A DNA stretch of 33,049 nucleotides from Deltaproteobacteria bacterium (lineage in GTDB: Bacteria; Desulfobacterota; Syntrophobacteria; Syntrophobacterales; Syntrophobacteraceae): assembly GCA_012517775.1 (NCBI GenBank), contig JAAYUJ010000738.1, positions 1 to 33,049 on the forward strand, read 5' to 3'. A model generated the notes under the pieces. That model was given only the letters and a program-made list of their open reading frames with translations, ran no database searches and was not told where the DNA came from. A program made the position numbers and the translations under genes. Shown here piece by piece: positions 26,869 to 33,049 of the stretch. Positions within the stretch are counted from its first letter, which is position 1. The number at the start of each line of letters is the position of its first letter.

Positions 26869-29778
26869 ATGAATACCCCAACAGCGACCTATCGAATTCA
26901 GTTCAGTCCGTCGTTCGGTTTTCAGGCCACGAATTCAATCATTTCCTACCTGGCAGACCTGGGCATATCGGATCTTTACGCTTCGCCCATATTCATGGCC
27001 GTGAAGGGGAGCCTCCACGGCTATGATGTGGTTGACCCCAGCCGCTTGAATCCTGAGCTGGGAGAACCCTCCGACTTCGAAGCGCTGGCTGATGAGCTGA
27101 AAAAGCACAACATGGGCTGGATTCAGGACATTGTCCCGAATCATATGGCAATGGATTCGGACAATCGTTTTCTGATGGATATTTTGGAGAATGGCCCCCG
27201 CTCTAAGTATTTCAAATTCTTCGACGTGGATTGGGACCATCCGGCCGCCAGCCTCAATAAGAGAATTCTGGCGCCATTTCTTGGCAGGTTCTACGGGGAG
27301 TGCCTCGAAGATGGCGAGATCGTGCTCGAATACGGTCCTGACGGTTTCAAGGTTGCTTACTATAACATCGCCTTCCCGTTGCGAATCGATTCTTATCTCA
27401 ATGTTTTTAAGGACTTGGCCCAGTTAAAAAGGAAACTTGCCGACGACGATCCCGACTTTATCAAACTTCTAGGCATCCTTTACGTCTTGAAGTCGCTCGC
27501 TTCCAGCGATGAGCCGGAGGAGCGCTCCAACCAGATCAAATTCATCCAACGGTCACTGTGGGAGCTCTACAACAGCGATGCCGTCATAAAGGCATTTGTT
27601 GATGACACCTTGCGAACATTCAACGGTGAGAAGGGGAAAGCCGAGAGTTTCAACTTCCTTCATGAGCTTCTTGCCCAACAACTTTTCAGGTTTTCATTTT
27701 GGAAAGTGGCCGCGGAAGAAATCAACTATCGCCGCTTTTTTTGTGTCAATGGGCTGATTTCACTCAGAGTGGAAGAGGAGCACGTTTTAGACCACACGCA
27801 CGGCCTGATTATCGATCTGATTGAAAGACGAATCGTAACCGGTTTAAGAATTGATCATGTTGACGGGCTTTACGATCCGACCAGCTATCTTCAAAAAGTG
27901 AGAAGCAGGGCGCCGTCAGCTTATATCGTCGTTGAAAAAATACTCAATCTCAACGAAGACCTGCCGCCTTTCTGGCCGGTACAGGGAACGACCGGCTATG
28001 ATTTTACGAATCAGGTCAATGGATTATTTTGCCAAAGGGAAAATGAGCGCGCCTTCAGCAGAATCTATTCGAGCGTAACGGGCTTGAAGAATTCTTATGA
28101 AGATGTGGTGCGCGACAACAAAAAACTGATGATCCAGGAAGATATGGCGAGCGATGTTCACAACCTCGCCCTGCTTTTGAAGAAGATCTCCAGCCGGGAC
28201 CGCCATGGAAGCGACATAACCTTAAATGCGCTGCGAAGAGCTTTGACCGAGGTCCTTGCGGCCTTCCCCGTATACAGGACCTACATCAGCCAGGTCGCGA
28301 TCTCGGAGAACGACAGGAAAACCATTTTGGAAGCAGTGGACCGGGCAAGAGCCAATTTCCCCTCACTGTTACACGGATTTACGTTCGTCCGCCGATTCCT
28401 TCTCCTGGACTTTCCCGATTATGTTTCCGAGGAAGAGAAACGAGGCTGGCTCCACTTTGCCATGAGGTTCCAGCAGCTTACCGGGCCGGTCATGGCGAAG
28501 GGAGTCGAAGACACCACACTTTATGGGTACAACCGGCTCGTGTCACTCAATGAGGTGGGTGGACGGCCGGATCACTTCGGCTGCTCGCTCGAAGAATTCC
28601 ACGCCTTCAGCACGAAGAAAAGGGAGTTGTGGCCGGATTCTATAAACGCGACCGCGACCCACGATACCAAAAGGGGCGAAGACGTTCGCACCAGAATCAA
28701 TGTGCTCTCCGAGATGCCGGACGAGTGGCTGAAAAAACTCCGCACCTGGCTCAGGATAAACAGGGGTAAAAAGAAGCGCGTCCAAGGCTCGCCAGTCCCG
28801 GATAGGAACGACGAGTACTTTTTGTACCAGACACTCATCGGAGCATTTCCCTTCTCAGATGCCGATTATCCCGACTTCGTTCAAAGAATTAAGGCGTATA
28901 TTGTCAAAGCTGTACGGGAAGCCAAAGTCCACACCGCGTGGTTGAGGCCCGACACCGAGTATGAAGACGCTTACGTATCATTTGCCGAAAAAATCCTGGC
29001 CCCCTCCCAAGACAACGCATTTCTGAAAGATCTCATCCCGTTTTGCAGGAGAGTATCTCACTACGGAATGCTCAACTCCCTCTCGCAGACGCTTGTCAAG
29101 ATAGCCTCACCCGGTGTTCCCGATTTCTATCAGGGGACAGAACTGTGGGACCTGAGCCTGGTGGATCCCGACAATCGCAGGTCCGTGGATTTTGAAAAAA
29201 GGCGTGCGATGCTTGCCGGTATCCGAGAAGGGGAGAATTCAAATATCGACCGACTCATCCAAGATCTACTTTCTACGAGAGAGGATGGAAGGATCAAGCT
29301 CTTTCTAACATATCGGGCGCTCAAAGGTAGAAGAGCGCACCGAGAGATCTTCCAGGAGGGAGCTTACCTTCCCCTCGAGTCGGGTGGAAGGTTCGGGAAC
29401 CACGTCATCGCGTTTGCGCGGAGGCATGAGCAACAATGGGCACTTGTCATAGCTCCGAGGTTTCTCAGCCGCCTGGTTCAAGCGGGAGATTTTCCTCTTG
29501 GAAGAAAGATCTGGCAGGACACTCAGGTGACCATGCCTGACGCGGCGCCGGCACAGTGGCGGAATGTGATTACGAGCGAGGTGCTTTCTGCGGGCATGGC
29601 ACTGCCTGTCGGAGACGCATTACTCAATTTCCCCGTGGCGCTGCTCATGGGCGAAGACAGCAGTATTTCTATAAGCTTGAGAGGGTTAGATGATTGCAAA
29701 TGCCAGGGTTCAATCGCGGATCGGGATGCGAAGCTGGTGAATGGTATCCGCTGCCCAAATGAATTCTTTCAAGTTTGA
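26869..29778 (+). CDS. treY: Malto-oligosyltrehalose synthase
   Basis: 969 aa; TATYRIQFSPSFGFQATNSIISYLADLGISDLYASPIFMAVKGSLHGYDVVDPSRLNPELG; GLRIDHVDGLYDP; ATATHDTKRGEDVRTRI; PGVPDFYQGTELWDLSLVDPDNRRSVDF. Confidence 0.95.
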   Translation: MNTPTATYRIQFSPSFGFQATNSIISYLADLGISDLYASPIFMAVKGSLHGYDVVDPSRLNPELGEPSDFEALADELKKHNMGWIQDIVPNHMAMDSDNRFLMDILENGPRSKYFKFFDVDWDHPAASLNKRILAPFLGRFYGECLEDGEIVLEYGPDGFKVAYYNIAFPLRIDSYLNVFKDLAQLKRKLADDDPDFIKLLGILYVLKSLASSDEPEERSNQIKFIQRSLWELYNSDAVIKAFVDDTLRTFNGEKGKAESFNFLHELLAQQLFRFSFWKVAAEEINYRRFFCVNGLISLRVEEEHVLDHTHGLIIDLIERRIVTGLRIDHVDGLYDPTSYLQKVRSRAPSAYIVVEKILNLNEDLPPFWPVQGTTGYDFTNQVNGLFCQRENERAFSRIYSSVTGLKNSYEDVVRDNKKLMIQEDMASDVHNLALLLKKISSRDRHGSDITLNALRRALTEVLAAFPVYRTYISQVAISENDRKTILEAVDRARANFPSLLHGFTFVRRFLLLDFPDYVSEEEKRGWLHFAMRFQQLTGPVMAKGVEDTTLYGYNRLVSLNEVGGRPDHFGCSLEEFHAFSTKKRELWPDSINATATHDTKRGEDVRTRINVLSEMPDEWLKKLRTWLRINRGKKKRVQGSPVPDRNDEYFLYQTLIGAFPFSDADYPDFVQRIKAYIVKAVREAKVHTAWLRPDTEYEDAYVSFAEKILAPSQDNAFLKDLIPFCRRVSHYGMLNSLSQTLVKIASPGVPDFYQGTELWDLSLVDPDNRRSVDFEKRRAMLAGIREGENSNIDRLIQDLLSTREDGRIKLFLTYRALKGRRAHREIFQEGAYLPLESGGRFGNHVIAFARRHEQQWALVIAPRFLSRLVQAGDFPLGRKIWQDTQVTMPDAAPAQWRNVITSEVLSAGMALPVGDALLNFPVALLMGEDSSISISLRGLDDCKCQGSIADRDAKLVNGIRCPNEFFQV

Positions 29779-29882
29779 GCTTTTCAGACTAGAAGGTCCT
29801 AAAGTTTTGCTTCAGTGCTCTGCGAGGAAAAATCACCCACCGGAGAACTGGAGTGCGGGAGATCCACCAGTCCGGTTCAGAT

Positions 29883-29918
29883 GGGAGGAGCGGGGCAAAC
29901 CAATGCCTCGCTCCTCCC
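29883..29918. terminator. Hairpin after treY
   Basis: GGGAGGAGCGGGGCA-aaccaa-TGCCTCGCTCCTCCC. Confidence 0.6.
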
Positions 29919-29962
29919 CCCTATGCGATGATGTAGCGAGATTCGCTCAAATTTCTCAGCAT

Positions 29963-30094
29963 CTACTGTTTCATGACATCTCCAATCTTTCCCGCTTTTG
30001 TTTCAAATTCCTTTGCCACTTTTGTTTTTCCAAAAAAGTACCCGCCAACAAAACCAATGAGCAAACAAACGACTGCTAGAAAGATATTCGACAT
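29963..30094 (-). CDS. 43-aa single-TM membrane protein
   Basis: MSNIFLAVVCLLIGFVGGYFFGKTKVAKEFETKAGKIGDVMKQ; AGGAGTAAGA-type ribosome-binding site upstream. The longer track ORF (29963-30820) is upstream read-through in a frame antisense-free of a recognisable domain. Confidence 0.65.
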   Translation of the reverse strand: MSNIFLAVVCLLIGFVGGYFFGKTKVAKEFETKAGKIGDVMKQ

Positions 30095-30287
30095 AAATCT
30101 TACTCCTTTCCTGGCCTCGTTTTTTTGAGCTTCTGCCTGGAAATCGTAACAGTGAACCGACTTCCAGGGAAAACAGATCCTTCCTGTAACCAGCAAGTCT
30201 TGACCGGAATCAGGTCCACTGGGTTCCAAATCTTTACTGTTGTTGTTCGTGTCCTTTCTGCTTTCCTTTCTCCTTATCGTCACCTTG

Positions 30288-30945
30288 CTATTGCTGCTTG
30301 TGCTGCTGTTGTGGTTCGGATTCGCGCTCCTCAGCGGGTTGCTGCTGTTGTGGTGGAGGCTTATGCCGTGGTTGAGGCTGCCGAATCTGCTGCTGGTGCT
30401 GCTGTTGTGGTTCAGGATCGTGCTGCACACCAGGTGGCTGCTGTTGTGGTTGAGGCTTGTGCCTTGGTTCATGCCGCTGCATCTGATGCTGGCGCTGCTG
30501 TTGTGGTCGGGATTGCAAACCTTGGACACCCCAAGTTTGTTGCTTTTCCCAATGCCTGCTCTTTTGCCAGCCACTCCAGTTATGTTGAAGTTTTTTGTAT
30601 GGTATTCGTTCGTGGTTCCATTGATGTCCTCCCCAACGATGCTCCCTGTAATCATTCCTCCAACTTGAGGGTATCCGTCTATGAAAAGATGGAATTCCTC
30701 GATAGTAACCCCAACCTGAGCTGTAGTGCCTTGAACGATACCAGCGTACTTCCCACGGACGCCACCACCAGCCATTGTAGAAAAAGATGTCCTCCTCCGC
30801 GTCAGGGACAACGTAGACATACGTCTCAGGTATCACTATGACTCTGGTGGGGCGGCAAATTCGATAGGCGGGGGCAGAGAAATACTAATGTGTACACCTG
30901 CTTCAGCCATCGCGGTAACAGAAACGACCATTGCCAACACCGATA
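30288..30945 (-). pseudogene. Secreted W/Y-rich protein with Q/P/H-rich tail, frameshifted near its N-terminus
   Basis: 30836 downward reads IPETYVYVVPDAEEDIFFYNGWWWRPWEVRWYRSRHY...QQQ. The preceding ISLPPPIEFAAPPES lies in another frame and meets a stop at about 30840. Confidence 0.6.
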
Positions 30946-31164
30946 GTAGTGTTCTAAAGAAGCAATCTTTTCATTTCTTGCCCCCTTTTTCTGCCTCTCC
31001 TTTTATAGAAAGGCTATTTCCATACACCAACAATGATTCACTATCTGAATGTCTGAAAAAGGACATTTGCCGCGTATGGGCACTCGTTTTCGGCAGTTCT
31101 CGACCATATTCCTGCCGTTGCCAGACACAGTCTGAAAGCGGCAGGAATGATGGACGCGCCTCCA

Positions 31165-31365
31165 CTACTTCAAAGAAGCTTCCCAAGCCTTGAGCTCCGC
31201 TTCCGCCTCTTCACGTGCGATGCCGTGCCTCTCCTGTATCTTGCCGAGGAGTATGTCACGTTTTCCGGCAATGACGTCCACGTCATCGTCGGTGAGTTTG
31301 CCCCACTTCTCCCTGACCACGCCCTTCACCTGCTTCCAGTTCCCTGCAATTTGATCCCAGTTCAT
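31165..31365 (-). CDS. CsbD family stress-response protein
   Basis: 66 aa MNWDQIAGNWKQVKGVVREKWGKLTDDDVDVIAGKRDILLGKIQERHGIAREEAEAELKAWEASLK. Confidence 0.93.
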   Translation of the reverse strand: MNWDQIAGNWKQVKGVVREKWGKLTDDDVDVIAGKRDILLGKIQERHGIAREEAEAELKAWEASLK

Positions 31366-31427
31366 GACTTGTTCCTTTTCTTTTTAGAAGTTGAATGTTT
31401 TTGGTTGCCGAACCCATGCCCCGTCGC

Positions 31428-31455
31428 AAGGGAGTGCTGTGCACTCCCTTTTTAT
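31428..31455 (+). terminator. Hairpin with T-tract
   Basis: AAGGGAGTGC-TGT-GCACTCCCTT followed by TTTA on the plus strand. Confidence 0.55.
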
Positions 31456-31511
31456 GGAAGCATGGCTAAATCCTCCCCCATCAGATCATGATGTGTTGTG
31501 GATTCACAATT

Positions 31512-31820
31512 TTACTCCTGCCTATCGTGCGACCCGGTGCCACCACTACCCTGGAAATTGCCGCCACGACGGCTGGAACCACCGCGACTAGGGCTATCGC
31601 CTCTGGATTTCCCGGAGGGTGGATTACGGCCCACTTGAGCACTGGATTTCCCAGATGACTTGCCGCGGCTCATTTGACTGCCGTCCGAGCCCACGCTCTT
31701 CTGGTTGACTTGTCGCGCACTTCTGCCCTGGCGCACTTGAGGCTTGCTCTCGCGCTGCTGAAGTCCCTTGCGAACAGGGTCTGCCGTCGGTTTGACGATC
31801 GCCTGGATGCAAGGCTCCAC
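31512..31820 (-). CDS. Low-complexity S/G/R-rich ORF, possibly a truncated C-terminal tail
   Basis: 102 aa rich in Ser/Gly/Arg (SRGGSSRRGGNFQGSGGTGSHDRQE); no N-terminal domain. Confidence 0.35.
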   Translation of the reverse strand: MEPCIQAIVKPTADPVRKGLQQRESKPQVRQGRSARQVNQKSVGSDGSQMSRGKSSGKSSAQVGRNPPSGKSRGDSPSRGGSSRRGGNFQGSGGTGSHDRQE

Positions 31821-31886
31821 GCTCCTTTCAAATGGCTGTCTGATTCAGATTATCCCTGACTATTCGTCTCGCCAGCTCCATTTTCC

Positions 31887-32249
31887 TTAGATTTGTAATG
31901 CCTTGTTTACTGAATGAATAAGCCCATCCTGTTTTAGCGGTTTAACGAGGTAATCAACGGCGTGCATGCGAAAACTATCTTGAAGTGTTTCTGCACTGGG
32001 ATATGCCGTCATGATGATCACTCGCGTTTTAAGGTTCCTCCGCATTACCTCCCGTAAGATATCTATCCCCCAGCCATCGCCAAGAAAGATATCTGCAAGT
32101 ATCAGTTCAAATTCTGCTTCATCCATTCTTGTCAAAGCTTCCCGATAATCTTTGGCAGTGAGCACCTTATGCCCTTCAGCTGTAAGGAATTTACTGAAGC
32201 TGAACCTGATGCTCTCTTCATCATCAATCACGAGTAAATTTGCCATCAT
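31887..32249 (-). CDS. Receiver-only response regulator
   Basis: 120 aa: LLVIDDEESIRFSFSKFLTAEGHKVLTAKDYREALTRMDEAEFELILADIFLGDGWGIDILREV...RVIIMTAYPSAET...VDYLVKPL; similar to the REC of the 1779-3488 regulator; no output domain. Confidence 0.9.
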   Translation of the reverse strand: MMANLLVIDDEESIRFSFSKFLTAEGHKVLTAKDYREALTRMDEAEFELILADIFLGDGWGIDILREVMRRNLKTRVIIMTAYPSAETLQDSFRMHAVDYLVKPLKQDGLIHSVNKALQI

Positions 32250-32396
32250 TGATTATCCTTAGTGTGTACGAAGCTCCTCTATTTCCCAATGAGCTAGTCA
32301 TCACCCGCGCCTGCTTTGGAAGCATGCACCGCCGCTCACCTCTCAGACCTGGCTGGCAAGAAATGTCCGAATTGGCTATTCGTCATGATTTCGATG

Positions 32397-32412
32397 ATCA
32401 AGATCTGTGCCG
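32397..32412 (-). promoter_or_regulatory. Variant sigma-54-like promoter for the receiver-only gene
   Basis: Minus strand TCGGCACAGATCTTGAT (GG 32411-32410; GA at -12), 100 bp from the start of site E1. Confidence 0.5.
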
Positions 32413-32510
32413 AAGAGGCGGATGCACCACTCATCCCATATTGTGATGGTAAAACCCAAGCTTAAGGATGAGCGGTGAGAGGGCAGGCGCATAGCCGGCA
32501 AGACAAGGAG

Positions 32511-32558
32511 TGTTGCATGCAATGGAAACGTTGCATGTATTCTGTATCACGTGCAACA
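32511..32558. promoter_or_regulatory. Palindromic enhancer-like site (site E1)
   Basis: TGTTGCATGCAATGGAAACGTTGCATGTATTCTGTATCACGTGCAACA aligns base for base with site C. Confidence 0.75.
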
Positions 32559-32645
32559 TTTCAAAATCCGGGGGGTATCGATAGTGAAGTTGTACCTTTT
32601 GGTCTTTAAAGACGTTGAACTGTGAGATTCGAGAGTCATAAGACG

Positions 32646-32668
32646 CAACGCTTCTGTTGCATACAACA
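32646..32668. promoter_or_regulatory. Palindromic enhancer-like site (site E2)
   Basis: GCAAC-gcttct-GTTGCATACAACA, same architecture as site D. Confidence 0.7.
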
Positions 32669-32753
32669 CTCTTTCCATACCTGGTCGCATCCCCGCATGG
32701 TAGTCACCACCCCATAACTACTTGAAATCGAGCTGTAAAGTTGTACAGGAACG

Positions 32754-33049
32754 GCGGAATGTGTCAACGATTTTGAGACACCGAGTTCGAAGAATTAGTG
32801 AAGCTTGCCTCGCTCGTATTGTTGTTTGAGCGGGGCGGGTTGATCCAGACGGCCCTGGGCAATGGGGCAAGTGTCGGGGGCCCATTGACAAAGCGTTCCG
32901 GATTGGCTTGATAAGCCTGGCGCAGGATCCTGCGCCGCGCTTCCAACACCTGGTCTGCCTGGCCATAGTGGAGCATATGCGGGGTGAGCAGACCAATGGC
33001 GCTATGGTGATGCTCCCGGTTGTACCAGGAAAAGAAGGACTGACAAAAC
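32754..33049 (-). mobile_element. IS3-type insertion sequence, end plus transposase (OrfB/integrase) C-terminus, truncated by the window edge
   Basis: Minus-strand frame open from the edge: FCQSFFSWYNREHHHSAIGLLTPHMLHYGQADQVLEARRRILRQAYQANPERFVNGPPTLAPLPRAVWINPPRSNNNTSEASFTNSSNSVSQNR*; typical rve-integrase C-terminus. Confidence 0.88.

Noticed and set aside
30125-30841. Plus-strand Val/Ala- and Leu-rich ORFs (30125-30841, 30240-30668)
   Set aside because: Arise from antisense reading of the Gln-codon-rich tract; apparent TM character is compositional.
32397-32457. MIKICAEEADAPLIPYCDGKTQA as a CDGSH iron-sulfur remnant
   Set aside because: Only a short CDGK-like match without the upstream Cys-x-Cys pattern. 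The conserved 20-mer here is better explained by the promoter-like reading.
1728-32668. GTTGCATGCAAC repeats considered as CRISPR, REP elements or simple terminators
   Set aside because: No regular spacers or cas genes. The fixed distance to -24/-12 elements and varied flanks fit operators better. Site A follows the regulator stop codon, but the others are not at gene ends.

Overview
Bacterial chromosomal window, probably deltaproteobacterial or related. It runs from hflC/hflK, through a KaiB-linked two-component operon (broken kaiC, kaiB, PAS histidine kinase, REC-PAS-AAA-Fis sigma-54 regulator), to an accessory region of small stress-type proteins, decayed gene fragments, a radical-SAM gene, a trehalose/glycogen cluster (treZ, debranching enzyme, GH57/DUF3536, treY), a CsbD protein, a receiver-only regulator and an IS3-type transposase tail cut by the right edge. 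The main finding is an apparent sigma-54 regulon that standard annotation would miss. Dispersed palindromes built on GTTGCATGCAAC (often paired as ...GCAAC-RGAAGC-GTTGC...) sit about 100 bp (100-104) from the GG of good -24/-12 promoters (GG-N10-GC). This holds for hflKC, a cache-like secreted protein, a small-membrane/EF-hand unit, a redoxin/cNMP unit and a lmo0937-like/DUF3185-like/CreA unit. Two further promoter-like sites (GGCACAGATCTTGA) also lie exactly 100 bp from palindromes. The Kai-linked sigma-54 activator at 1779-3488 is the natural candidate regulator, but this is inference. All calls come from reading the sequence; no database searches were run.
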